A DNA stretch of 64,000 bases from Muribaculaceae bacterium (GTDB lineage Bacteria; Bacteroidota; Bacteroidia; Bacteroidales; Muribaculaceae), in NCBI GenBank assembly GCA_029058745.1, contig JAIDXM010000086.1:62001-126000 (forward strand). The letters are read 5' to 3'. Shown here in pieces: positions 25,850-34,613 of the stretch. Numbering within the stretch: the first letter of the stretch is position 1; each line of letters begins with the position of its first letter. The position numbers were made by a program, and so were the translations under genes. The notes beneath the pieces were generated by a model, which saw only the letters and a list, made by a program, of their open reading frames with translations, had not been told where the DNA came from and ran no database searches.

Positions 25850-25917
25850 CCGGGCATCCGGTCATTATTAACAAAACATCCGGAATCCGGCTTATGTTCA
25901 AGACCGGAATCCGGATG
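25850..25917 (-). repeat. ATCCGG inverted repeats between wzc and cpsB
   Basis: Within 70 bases the motif ATCCGG or its complement recurs. ACCGG-GCAT-CCGGT forms a short hairpin at 25850-25863. Two 14-base arms, 25877-25890 and 25904-25917, pair with one mismatch around a 13-base loop. The second is followed on the minus strand by TGTTTTG, so it may act as a partial terminator between kinase and phosphatase genes. Confidence 0.5.
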
Positions 25918-25929
25918 AATGGATATTTG

Positions 25930-28338
25930 TCAGTCGGCAAAACTCTGATAGTTTCCGTATGTATAGTATCGGCTGTGGACAGTGTCGGTTCCATTTAGAA
26001 TCAATGCGATGTTGCGGAACCGCTTCTCGTCGTAGAGCTCATTGAGTTCCGGAATGGCACTCTTCTCGAGAAGTCCCGCCCTCACCACAAACATCGTGGC
26101 ATCGGCATAGGGAGCCACTATCTGAGTATCGACCACTATATTCACCGGAGGGCAGTCAAGGAACACATAATCATATTCCTTACGGGCATCCTCTATCAGG
26201 CTCCTAAGCCTTTCTCCTTCCAGCAATTCCGCAGGATTCGGCGGTATCTTTCCGATAGGCATTATCGACAGATTGGAGTTGGCCGGAGAAGCGCTCAACA
26301 GCTGTTGCCAAGCATCGGTATGGCCAGAAAGGTAGTCGGTGATGCCTTTCTTAGGCATACCCACATACATTGACGATGAACCATGGCGAAGGTCACAGTC
26401 AATCAGAAGCACTCTCTTCTGCTTGAGCGCGAAACTGAGCGCAAGGTTATAAGATATGAACGACTTTCCACTGCCGGGATTAAAAGATGTGAACATTATC
26501 ACATGAGAACCTTGGTTTCTGCCGGCCATGAAATCAATGTTACTCCTGATGACACGAAACGCCTCGTTGACCACATCTCGCTTACCCTCCTCCACAACTG
26601 CCATTGGCGCCTTTTCGTCCTTTAGGCTACCGCGCTTCTTGTTGGCATTCGTCCTGAGCCTGCCACGTTTTCCAACTTGCGGAATCTCGCCGGCAAAAGG
26701 AATACGGACGCGCTCAAGATCCTTCTTGCCATGCACCTTGGTGTCGCAGATAATGAACATATACACACATGCCAATGGAATAAGCACAGACATTATCAAG
26801 GCAAACAACAGAATCAGCATCTTTCGTGGCGACACCGGTTTAAGAGACCCCATCGGAGGCGTAATCACCCTTATATTGTCGGCCGTGAACTGCTGTCCGA
26901 TTTCAGTCTCCTCCCTTTTCTGCAGAAGGAATATATACAGACTCTCTTTCACCTTCTGCTGGCGTTCCTCCGACAGCAACGGCAAAACCTTGGATGGGGT
27001 GGAAAGCATTTTACCCTCTGCCTTCGACCTCTCCGAAACGGCACTCTTGATAAGAGAGCGCAGATTTTTGATATGTGACGATATACTGCTCAGCAATGAC
27101 TGCCTCATGCCTCCGAGACGGCTATCTAAATCCTCGACAATAGGATTCTGTTCAGATGAATTTTCCAGAATATTGTTTCTTGTCAGCAACAAGTCATTGT
27201 ACTGAGCCACCTGAGTTTCTATCCCTTCGCTGCCCAATCCTATATTGAGTGGCACAACATTATAACGATTCTCCGGTTTCGATATATGCTCAAGCATACT
27301 CTCCGACATACTCAACTGGTTGCCATAGCCGACAATCCTGTCCTCAAGCTCTGCCTCCTTATGAAGCGAAAGGTTGGCCGTGGCACTTAGATTAGTGGTG
27401 CCTGTTGACTCCTGATAACGGGCTATGCTCAAATCCACATCCCCAAGTTCTGCCTGAATCACCTTCAACCTTTCATCAATAAACCTTGATGTGGCCAATG
27501 CAAGTTTATTCTTGTCCTTAATCCATTCTTCGTTATACACCACTATAATCATGTTGAGGATGTCCTCTGCTCGCTGCACGCTTGTGTCACGAATTGAAAG
27601 GTCTATGACATCCGCCTCCCTATCGGCCAACTCCCCGTTTAACTGACGGCCATAATTCTCCACAGCCTTCTGCATGGGTACCTTCGACACCTCTATATCA
27701 ACAACCTGCTCTTCCTTTTTTCCGATATAATCCGGATTAGGAGTGACAATGACTTTCCCGACAGGAGTCGAAACTTCCTGCTGCCCTTTCTTCATCACCA
27801 CTTCTCCATCCAATTTCTCTGTCCCCTCCTCTGTAGAGCGCGTGAATTTCCTCAACACGATTTCTCCATCAGGATTCAACCGCATATCAAACGATGCGGA
27901 TTTCTGTTCCTCAACGTCAGCCATCTTCACCTTGACAGGCAGACTCTCGCCATACAAAGTGACAGGATGCATCTTGCCTTTCCTATTATAGCTCATATCA
28001 AGATCAAGACGTCTCACCACCTCATACATGACTGCTGGTGAGGTCATGGCTATCATCTCATTATAGACTCCGGCATTTCCGGATCCCATACCGAATGAAG
28101 AGAATGCGCCGGAAATGGCTCCCATGGCCCCCCCCGACTCGCCATCCTTTACAAGCACTTGCTCACTACGCTCATATAATGGCTCCTGACGTTTAACATA
28201 TAGTATGGCCAAGCCTACAAACACAACCACCGAAACAGCAAACCAAGGCCAGCGTCTAAGGCAGGCATCTACATACTCTCTGAAAGAGAACACTACCTCC
28301 TCAGCACGACCATCGCTTTTTTTGGACACAGATTCCAT
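25930..28338 (-). CDS. Polysaccharide co-polymerase with BY-kinase domain (Wzc-type)
   Basis: An 802-residue inner-membrane protein controlling polymerisation and export. It has a first membrane segment (about 32-50), a large periplasmic Wzz/GNVR part with coiled coils (about 60-500), a second membrane segment (about 515-545), and a cytoplasmic BY-kinase domain. The kinase shows Walker A FNPGSGKS (from about residue 620), Walker A' VLLIDCDLRHG and Walker B YDYVFLDCPP. The C-terminal tyrosine cluster HSRYYTYGNYQ (Y791, Y792, Y794, Y797) is the expected autophosphorylation site. Kinase and transmembrane part are fused, as in Gram-negative Wzc. Wza lies 70 bases upstream and the counteracting phosphatase downstream. 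Confidence 0.95.
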   Translation of the reverse strand: MESVSKKSDGRAEEVVFSFREYVDACLRRWPWFAVSVVVFVGLAILYVKRQEPLYERSEQVLVKDGESGGAMGAISGAFSSFGMGSGNAGVYNEMIAMTSPAVMYEVVRRLDLDMSYNRKGKMHPVTLYGESLPVKVKMADVEEQKSASFDMRLNPDGEIVLRKFTRSTEEGTEKLDGEVVMKKGQQEVSTPVGKVIVTPNPDYIGKKEEQVVDIEVSKVPMQKAVENYGRQLNGELADREADVIDLSIRDTSVQRAEDILNMIIVVYNEEWIKDKNKLALATSRFIDERLKVIQAELGDVDLSIARYQESTGTTNLSATANLSLHKEAELEDRIVGYGNQLSMSESMLEHISKPENRYNVVPLNIGLGSEGIETQVAQYNDLLLTRNNILENSSEQNPIVEDLDSRLGGMRQSLLSSISSHIKNLRSLIKSAVSERSKAEGKMLSTPSKVLPLLSEERQQKVKESLYIFLLQKREETEIGQQFTADNIRVITPPMGSLKPVSPRKMLILLFALIMSVLIPLACVYMFIICDTKVHGKKDLERVRIPFAGEIPQVGKRGRLRTNANKKRGSLKDEKAPMAVVEEGKRDVVNEAFRVIRSNIDFMAGRNQGSHVIMFTSFNPGSGKSFISYNLALSFALKQKRVLLIDCDLRHGSSSMYVGMPKKGITDYLSGHTDAWQQLLSASPANSNLSIMPIGKIPPNPAELLEGERLRSLIEDARKEYDYVFLDCPPVNIVVDTQIVAPYADATMFVVRAGLLEKSAIPELNELYDEKRFRNIALILNGTDTVHSRYYTYGNYQSFAD

Positions 28339-28408
28339 TATCAGTCTATTCTTGTTTCCGTTATATTCTTTTATTTATTCAGATTTTGCCTATCAATGAA
28401 TTGACATG

Positions 28409-29209
28409 TCATTTCACTATAAGGACCGCTATCGAGGTAAGCAACGACGCAACCGACACCCAGAAACCCCATGACAACACGTTATTGCCGTTGACTGTAG
28501 TCTGGCGTTTCTTCACATCGTTTGGCTCTACATATACCACATCATCCTGTCTTATGTAATAGGCGGGTGATTGGACAAGCTCCCCCATGTTTGTCAAGTC
28601 CAGACGGTATGTATGCACTCCGTCATCCTCCTGACGAATCACCGTGATGTTGTCTCTTCTCCCTTGGATGTCAAGGTCGCCCGCGAGTGAGAGGGCCTCA
28701 AGAATTGTGATGCGGTCCTTGGTGATAGGAATCCTCCCCGGCTGCTTCACCTCTCCCATTGCTGAGAAGGAGGCGTTCATCAGCTCCACGCTCACTACGG
28801 CGTCGCGCACGTGGCCGGCCCTGAGTTCCCCGGTGATGAATCCGGCAAGCTCGCTACGGGTCATTCCCGCCACCTTCAGCGTGCCAAGCACCGGGAAATC
28901 AATCGTCCCGTCTTTGCTGACTATATAACTCGACATCCCCTCCGGTGATGACACGGCTGTACCCAACCTATTGGTATTGACCGTAAGATTATACAAATCA
29001 GCGAGTGCCGGGTCTTTCGACTTGACTATCACGCTTACCCTGTCGCCTGGCTCTATCTTTATCAAGCCATCTCCCGCGACAACTGGCAAAACAGTCTCCT
29101 TGACATCCTGGAAATAGGTGACATCCTTTGGTGTAGAACAACTTGCAACAAGAAACAAGCCGCCCATCAGCACCGTGGCGCGGGCGAACCTCTTTATTAC
29201 GTAATTCAT
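28409..29209 (-). CDS. Polysaccharide export outer-membrane lipoprotein (Wza-type)
   Basis: A 266-residue lipoprotein with a lipobox ending LFLVASC (acylated Cys at residue 24). The Poly_export domain follows (IKIEPGDRVSVIVKSKDP, GTIDFPVLGTLKVAGMTR) and then an SLBB segment (MGEVKQPGRIPI, ITILEALSLAGDLD). The far C-terminus (GFWVSVASLLTSIAVLIVK) is hydrophobic, seen in short Bacteroidetes Wza proteins that may insert in the membrane rather than form the long E. coli barrel. It opens the minus-strand export operon and is divergent from the Wzi-family gene. Confidence 0.93.
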   Translation of the reverse strand: MNYVIKRFARATVLMGGLFLVASCSTPKDVTYFQDVKETVLPVVAGDGLIKIEPGDRVSVIVKSKDPALADLYNLTVNTNRLGTAVSSPEGMSSYIVSKDGTIDFPVLGTLKVAGMTRSELAGFITGELRAGHVRDAVVSVELMNASFSAMGEVKQPGRIPITKDRITILEALSLAGDLDIQGRRDNITVIRQEDDGVHTYRLDLTNMGELVQSPAYYIRQDDVVYVEPNDVKKRQTTVNGNNVLSWGFWVSVASLLTSIAVLIVK

Positions 29210-29341
29210 TCTTTCTTCTTATATTGGGTTAATCCGTTTGTTTAAAGCCTGTTGCAAAACCGTTTGAACATTCCTTTCCAATCCGGGACGCTGCATGGAG
29301 GCTCTTTTCCCTAACCTACAAACGTTTTTTATTACAATTTA

Positions 29342-29372
29342 TTGAGGATACCGATATTTAATATTAACTTTG
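29342..29372 (+). promoter_or_regulatory. Promoter of the Wzi-family gene
   Basis: TTG (29342-29344) and TAACTTTG (29365-29372) are 20 bases apart, a strong match to the Bacteroidetes promoter. The inferred start near 29379 leaves about 67 bases before the ATG. No matching promoter for the divergent wza operon was found in this gap. Confidence 0.75.
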
Positions 29373-29445
29373 CGTTGTTATAATATCGGGCAGCGGATTC
29401 ACCGCTCTTATATTAGTCAATTTGTTTTCTCCCCTCCGTTTATGT

Positions 29446-30936
29446 ATGTTGAACATTTTCAAGAATGCTTGCATTTTGTCTTGGCTGGCTGCATTGCCAT
29501 TAACAGCCTTTCCTAAAGACCCTCAACGGCAGGAGTCTGATTCCGTCAGATTCCTGGCTGAGTCAAGAGTCACATTTTCCGCCGGCAGCCACACTCCACT
29601 ATGGCTTGTCAGCAATATCCAGGGGCTTGGCTCCATCAAGAAAAACAACGGTTTCGTACGTGCCGCCCTTTTCAAGGACATTGACTCTGAAAAGAGATTC
29701 TCCTGGGGGGCCGGGGCCGACATTGTCGCGGGATGGAACCTTACCGCACCTTTCTCCATACATCAGCTTTACGGTGAGGTGAAATACCGATGTCTCGACG
29801 CAATGCTCGGAAGCAAGGAAATATGGGGTGAGTTCAACAACCCGAAACTTTCATCAGGCAACCTTTTCTATTCCGGAAATGCCACCCCGATTCCACAGTT
29901 GCGCGTCGGCATATTCGACTATGCTGATTTCTGGGGGACAAAAGGATGGTTTGCCGTGAAAGGATACATCTCATACGGGATGTTCACCGACGACGCATGG
30001 CAGAAATCATGGGTGGCCAAAGATGAGAAACGAACCGAAGATGTCCTGTTCCACTCCAAAGGTCTTTGGCTCAGAGGCGGCAACACCGATGTGTTTCCCC
30101 TACAGGGAGAAATAGGAATCGAAATGGCCACACAATTCGGCGGAAAATCATACATGGACGGAAAGATGGTCAGCATGCCTCACGGTTTCAAAGACTGGCT
30201 GAAAGCGTTCTTTCCCACCTATGGCAAACGCGACACCTTCAACGGAGAGCAGGTCACAATCGAAGGGAACATGCTCGGAGCATACAACATCGCACTCTCC
30301 TGGCTCCCGAAGAAAGACTGGAGCGTCAGGGCCTATTATGAACACTTCTTCGAGGACCAGTCGCAGATGACTTTCGAATATGGTTGGAAAGATGGCCTGT
30401 ACGGAATCGAAGCCTCTTTCCCCAAAAATCCGTTCGTGTCTTCTTTTGTCTATGAATACCTCTACACTAAAGACCAGACCGGAGCCGTGAACCATGATTC
30501 CACCCCTTCACTACCGGAGCAGGTGAGCGGACGTGACAACTACTACAACCATTCGGTATATACGGGATGGCAACACTGGGGACTCGGAATCGGGAATCCT
30601 CTCGTGCTCTCTCCAATATACAACGACCATACCCTCTATTTCAGGACCACACGGGTGGAGGCCCACCATTTCGGCTTCTCCGGCAACCCCACTCCAGAGA
30701 TTGACTACCGCTTCATTATGTCTTATTCGAGAAACTGGGGAACATACGCCAATCCTCTCCCTGAAATAGAAGACAATCTCAACGCCCTGATTGAAGTGTC
30801 ATGGAGGCCCTCCCGCATGAAGAGATGGTTCCTGAAAGCCGCTGTGGCATTCGATTCCGGCGACCTTATCGGGAAAAGCTTCGGAGGGATGATAACCATA
30901 GGGAAAACCGGAGGATTCCACCTTAAAAAGAAATGA
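29446..30936 (+). CDS. Capsule assembly protein, Wzi family
   Basis: A 496-residue predicted outer-membrane beta-barrel of the Caps_assemb_Wzi family (PF14052). The start is set at ATG 29446 (MLNIFKNACILSW); an upstream in-frame TTG is less likely. The signal peptide is followed by RVTFSAGSHTPLWLVSNIQG, a hallmark of the family, and many alternating hydrophobic strands. The protein ends in an aromatic-rich barrel strand. E. coli Wzi is a lectin that anchors capsule to the cell surface; here it suggests the product is kept as a capsule. It is divergent from wza with its own promoter, and the next small lipoprotein gene follows after seven bases. Confidence 0.9.
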   Translation: MLNIFKNACILSWLAALPLTAFPKDPQRQESDSVRFLAESRVTFSAGSHTPLWLVSNIQGLGSIKKNNGFVRAALFKDIDSEKRFSWGAGADIVAGWNLTAPFSIHQLYGEVKYRCLDAMLGSKEIWGEFNNPKLSSGNLFYSGNATPIPQLRVGIFDYADFWGTKGWFAVKGYISYGMFTDDAWQKSWVAKDEKRTEDVLFHSKGLWLRGGNTDVFPLQGEIGIEMATQFGGKSYMDGKMVSMPHGFKDWLKAFFPTYGKRDTFNGEQVTIEGNMLGAYNIALSWLPKKDWSVRAYYEHFFEDQSQMTFEYGWKDGLYGIEASFPKNPFVSSFVYEYLYTKDQTGAVNHDSTPSLPEQVSGRDNYYNHSVYTGWQHWGLGIGNPLVLSPIYNDHTLYFRTTRVEAHHFGFSGNPTPEIDYRFIMSYSRNWGTYANPLPEIEDNLNALIEVSWRPSRMKRWFLKAAVAFDSGDLIGKSFGGMITIGKTGGFHLKKK

Positions 30937-30943
30937 CAACAAA

Positions 30944-31366
30944 ATGAAAAAAACATTCTTCCCATATCTGATGTCCATCATTCTTCTGGTGGCGTGCCAA
31001 GTCCTTTCAGTGTCCTGCCAGAAAAGTCCGATAAACGGAGACCTTGACGGCCAATGGCAGGTGATGTCTGTAGAGCCGCAACCGGAGGAGCCTGACCAGA
31101 TGTTCGACACAAGGCTATATTATTGTTTCTCCCTACATGTATGCCAGCTCTCAATCCCGGGTGGAGTATGGCTGAGCGGGAGACTCTCGTTCAATGGCGA
31201 TGAGATAGCTCTTGAATTCCCGGAATCCCTGAACATCCTGGAGAAAAGAGCCCTCCTTCAATATGGCATCAACCATAATCCGGTCACGTTCCGGGTCGAG
31301 ACCCTCGACAAAAGCCGGCTTGTTATGCGTGATGGAGAAACGGTCGTCACCCTCAGGAAGTTCTGA
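30944..31366 (+). CDS. Small lipocalin-like lipoprotein
   Basis: A 140-residue protein with signal peptide and lipobox LSVSC (Cys25), so membrane anchored on the periplasmic or outer side. The mature part begins with GDLDGQWQVMSVE and ends VTLRKF, with alternating beta-strand pattern. This recalls the small lipocalin-like domain lipoproteins of Bacteroidetes. Function is unknown. It follows the Wzi-family gene by seven bases and is probably co-transcribed, so it may assist capsule attachment. Confidence 0.75.
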   Translation: MKKTFFPYLMSIILLVACQVLSVSCQKSPINGDLDGQWQVMSVEPQPEEPDQMFDTRLYYCFSLHVCQLSIPGGVWLSGRLSFNGDEIALEFPESLNILEKRALLQYGINHNPVTFRVETLDKSRLVMRDGETVVTLRKF

Positions 31367-31409
31367 CAGCGACGACCGCGATATCCGGGATATTATACAG
31401 TCCGGAGAG

Positions 31410-32243
31410 CTACATCTCATCCGATTCCGGCTTCCCTGACTCTTTTCCGGATGCCTGCTCTCCCTTCCCCGTCAGGTCGGCTGTCAGCGCGGGCAACGGG
31501 GTGTCGGGGTCTGAAATCTTCACATTCATCTTTGTCCACAAGGCATTCGGTATGTTGCGCCATGCACCTACCAATGCATTCCAGCGCCAGTCGATGACCG
31601 ACACCCGTTCCTTTCTCACGATTGCCTTTATTATATATGGCACCACATAATCCACACTCATCTCCATCGGGAATTTCCTGTCGTCGGGCACAAGCGGCGT
31701 CCTCACCCATCCCGGACGAATGTCTGTGAACGATACATCCGCTCCTTCCTCATGGGCAAGCTGCTCCAAAGCCACGAGGTAAGTCTGTCCGAACTTCTTG
31801 CTCGCCGAATAGGCCGACAGCCTCCCTATCCCTTTGGTGCCCGCCACCGACGTTATGGCGGCTATCTGACCTTTTATGCGGTTGTCGCGGAAATACCTGT
31901 AGGCACAACATATCATACGAGAGAATCCCACAGCGTTGGTTTTGATAATCTCCACCTCTCGCTCCAGATCGAGCGTCAGATTCTCATAACCGATTCCCGC
32001 GACGTGGAAATAGATATCCATTCCACCCAGCTTATCTATCAGGGTTCCAAGTTTCGACTTGGCGTCACTCTTCGTTACATCAATTTTCTCATACTCCACA
32101 AAATCGGGGTACTTCTCTTTAAGTTCCAGCAAAGTATGCGTGTGGCGGGCCGCCAGTCCTACTTTGACTCCCCTCGAAGCCAACGCCTCCGCCACAGCAT
32201 AACCCATGCCGGAAGAGGCTCCCATGATTACGACTTTCTTCAT
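31410..32243 (-). CDS. Short-chain dehydrogenase/reductase
   Basis: A 277-residue classical SDR. The NAD(P) site is GASSGMG (8-14); HVAG replaces the usual NNAG (80-83). The catalytic set is S132, Y145 and K149 (YSASK). The basic R34 after strand 2 favours NADPH. The last 25 residues are a charged, Gly/Glu/Lys-rich tail not needed for the fold. The substrate cannot be read from sequence. The gene lies alone, convergent with the lipoprotein gene (44 bases). Confidence 0.9.
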   Translation of the reverse strand: MKKVVIMGASSGMGYAVAEALASRGVKVGLAARHTHTLLELKEKYPDFVEYEKIDVTKSDAKSKLGTLIDKLGGMDIYFHVAGIGYENLTLDLEREVEIIKTNAVGFSRMICCAYRYFRDNRIKGQIAAITSVAGTKGIGRLSAYSASKKFGQTYLVALEQLAHEEGADVSFTDIRPGWVRTPLVPDDRKFPMEMSVDYVVPYIIKAIVRKERVSVIDWRWNALVGAWRNIPNALWTKMNVKISDPDTPLPALTADLTGKGEQASGKESGKPESDEM

Positions 32244-32355
32244 AATTCACAATAGATTTAATGTCTTATAAACAATTCCGACCACGCTTTTGTTAAGGCA
32301 GATATTATCTGGCGCGATTATGAACTCCGGCCCCATGCGATTTTTCATGGTTCCT

Positions 32356-32386
32356 TTGGCGATTTCATCCAATCTTGCTAACTTTG
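32356..32386 (+). promoter_or_regulatory. Promoter of the class III FBPase gene
   Basis: TTG (32356-32358) and TAACTTTG (32379-32386) are 20 bases apart. The inferred start near 32393 gives a leader of about 95 bases. Confidence 0.75.
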
Positions 32387-32487
32387 CAATGTCCTTCCTC
32401 CTCGTAAAAAGATTACCTCAAAACGGCATATCCCTCAGAAAATAGAGTTATATAAGTGTAATATAAGAAACCAATCTTTATTTTACC

Positions 32488-34497
32488 ATGCAGACACTCC
32501 CACAATCCAACATAGCGACATTCTCTCCTGCCAGAATAGAGGCCGACAGACGTGTTCTCGAACTGCTGTCGCAGAATTTCGGCAACATTTCGGCCGCCGC
32601 CACCGAAATAATAAACCTCGAGGCTATCCTCAACCTCCCTAAAGGCACTGAACACTATATCGCCGACATACACGGCGAGGCTGAGGCATTCCGACACATT
32701 CTGAAAAACGCGTCGGGAAATATCAAACGGAAAGTGAATGAAATCTTCTCCACAAGCCTGCGGGAAGACGACATCCGGCAACTATGCTCCCTCATTTATT
32801 ATCCGGAGAGAAAACTCGCTCTGATACGTTCCTCGGAGAAAGACCTCGAGAATTTCTACCAGATTACCCTCCACCAGCTTATAAAGGTGCTCCAGGCGGT
32901 CTCTTCAAAATATTCGAGGTCGAAAGTGAGAAAAAGCCTCCCCCCGGAATTCGCCTACATAATAGAGGAACTCCTGCATGAATCCCCTTCCGAGGAAAAC
33001 AAGCAGCCATACTACAACCGTATCATAGAGTCGATAATATCCACCGGCCAGGCCGAGGAATTCATAAGCGCGATATCCCACGTGATACAGCACCTGAGCA
33101 TCGACCAGCTTCATCTGCTGGGCGACATCTTCGACCGTGGCGACGGGGCTCACATCGTGCTCGACACGTTACTGGCCTACAGCGATTTCGACATCCAGTG
33201 GGGCAACCACGATGTCCTCTGGATGGGGGCGGCCAGCGGGAATGAATGCTGTATTGCGAACGTGCTGCGAATATCTCTGAGATATGGCAACATGACCACT
33301 CTCGAAGACGGATACGGAATAAATCTCGTGCCTCTGGCAACATTCGCAATGGAGACATACCGTGATGACCCTTGCGAAATATTCATGCCCAAAGACTCGT
33401 CTGAAGATGAGCCGCTGTCTGACAAGAACCGACAGCTAATCGCGAAAATGCACAAGGCGATTACCGTGATTCAATTCAAGCTGGAAGGACAGATGATTGC
33501 CCGCCATCCAGAATGGGGGATGGATGACCGCCGACTCCTGCACCGCATCGACCGCGACTCGGCTTCCGTGGAAATAGACGGAAAGACATATCCCCTGAAG
33601 GACTCCAATTTCCCGACAATCGACCCCTCCGACCCATACGCACTTTCTGAGGAGGAGAAGACCCTTATGGACAAGATTGTACATTCATTCACGGTTAGCG
33701 ACAAACTCAAATCCCACATCGGGATATTCTATTCCCACGGCAGCCTCTACGCAGTCCACAATTCCAACCTGCTGTTTCATGCCTCCATGCCGCTTGACAA
33801 GGACGGAAACCTGAAAGAGGTGATGCTCAACGGAAAGTCTTACAAAGGGAAGGAGCTCCTGCAACGTATCGAGTTGCTGATGCGCTCCGCCATCAACAGC
33901 GACACCCCGGAACATGAAAGGAAAAACGCCGTCGATTACTACCTCTACGCCTGGTGTGGGCCGGACTCCCCTCTTTTCGACAAATCGAAAATGGCCACAT
34001 TCGAACGCTACCTTATCGAGGACAAGGCCACTCATCATGAAGAAAAAGGGTTCTATTATCATCTGCGCGACAATGAGGAAGTCTGCGACATGATTCTCGA
34101 CTCGTTCGATGTGACAGGCGAACACCGACACATTATCAACGGGCACGTCCCTGTAAAGGCCGGCAGCGGGGAGAATCCGGTAAAAGCCAACGGAAAGCTA
34201 ATGGTCATCGACGGTGGATTCTCAAAAGCTTATCACACCACCACCGGCATAGCCGGATATACTCTCGTGTATCACAGCCGGGGATTCGAACTCGTTCAAC
34301 ACGAGCCTTTCACATCTGCCGACGAGGCTGTCCGCAACGGCACTGACATCATCTCCATCAACCGGCTTGTGGAATTGAACTCACAGAGAGTTCGCGTGCG
34401 CGACACTGACCGTGGGAAAGAGCTCCTGGGACAGATAGAAGAACTCCGGGAACTCCTATACGCATACCGACACGGATTCATAAAGGAACGGAAGTAA
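32488..34497 (+). CDS. fbp: Fructose-1,6-bisphosphatase, class III
   Basis: Gluconeogenic phosphatase of the firmicute-type family (PF06874), 669 residues, the usual length. Metal-binding calcineurin-like motifs are ADIHGEAEAF (59-68), GDIFDRGDGAH and WGNHDVLWMGA. The C-terminal HIINGHVPVKAG and MVIDGGFSKAYH complete the active site. It removes the C1 phosphate from fructose-1,6-bisphosphate, while fba at 14.3 kb makes this substrate. It has its own promoter and is followed by an exceptionally long hairpin before convergent prfB. Confidence 0.96.
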   Translation: MQTLPQSNIATFSPARIEADRRVLELLSQNFGNISAAATEIINLEAILNLPKGTEHYIADIHGEAEAFRHILKNASGNIKRKVNEIFSTSLREDDIRQLCSLIYYPERKLALIRSSEKDLENFYQITLHQLIKVLQAVSSKYSRSKVRKSLPPEFAYIIEELLHESPSEENKQPYYNRIIESIISTGQAEEFISAISHVIQHLSIDQLHLLGDIFDRGDGAHIVLDTLLAYSDFDIQWGNHDVLWMGAASGNECCIANVLRISLRYGNMTTLEDGYGINLVPLATFAMETYRDDPCEIFMPKDSSEDEPLSDKNRQLIAKMHKAITVIQFKLEGQMIARHPEWGMDDRRLLHRIDRDSASVEIDGKTYPLKDSNFPTIDPSDPYALSEEEKTLMDKIVHSFTVSDKLKSHIGIFYSHGSLYAVHNSNLLFHASMPLDKDGNLKEVMLNGKSYKGKELLQRIELLMRSAINSDTPEHERKNAVDYYLYAWCGPDSPLFDKSKMATFERYLIEDKATHHEEKGFYYHLRDNEEVCDMILDSFDVTGEHRHIINGHVPVKAGSGENPVKANGKLMVIDGGFSKAYHTTTGIAGYTLVYHSRGFELVQHEPFTSADEAVRNGTDIISINRLVELNSQRVRVRDTDRGKELLGQIEELRELLYAYRHGFIKERK

Positions 34498-34518
34498 GCC
34501 GTAACCGTCTCACTTCGC

Positions 34519-34576
34519 ATACCAACACGGGACCACCCCATCATCCTTTGATGATGGGGTGGTCCCGTGTTGGTAT
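34519..34576. repeat. 26-bp perfect inverted repeat between fbp and prfB
   Basis: Arms 34519-34544 and 34551-34576 are perfectly complementary over 26 bases around the loop CCTTTG. It lies between convergent genes and could stop transcripts from both sides, but neither flank carries a T run. A mobile REP/MITE-like origin is an alternative. Confidence 0.8.
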
Positions 34577-34613
34577 CTCCAGACACATTGCCCGGATTTA
34601 TTCTCAGTTATTA

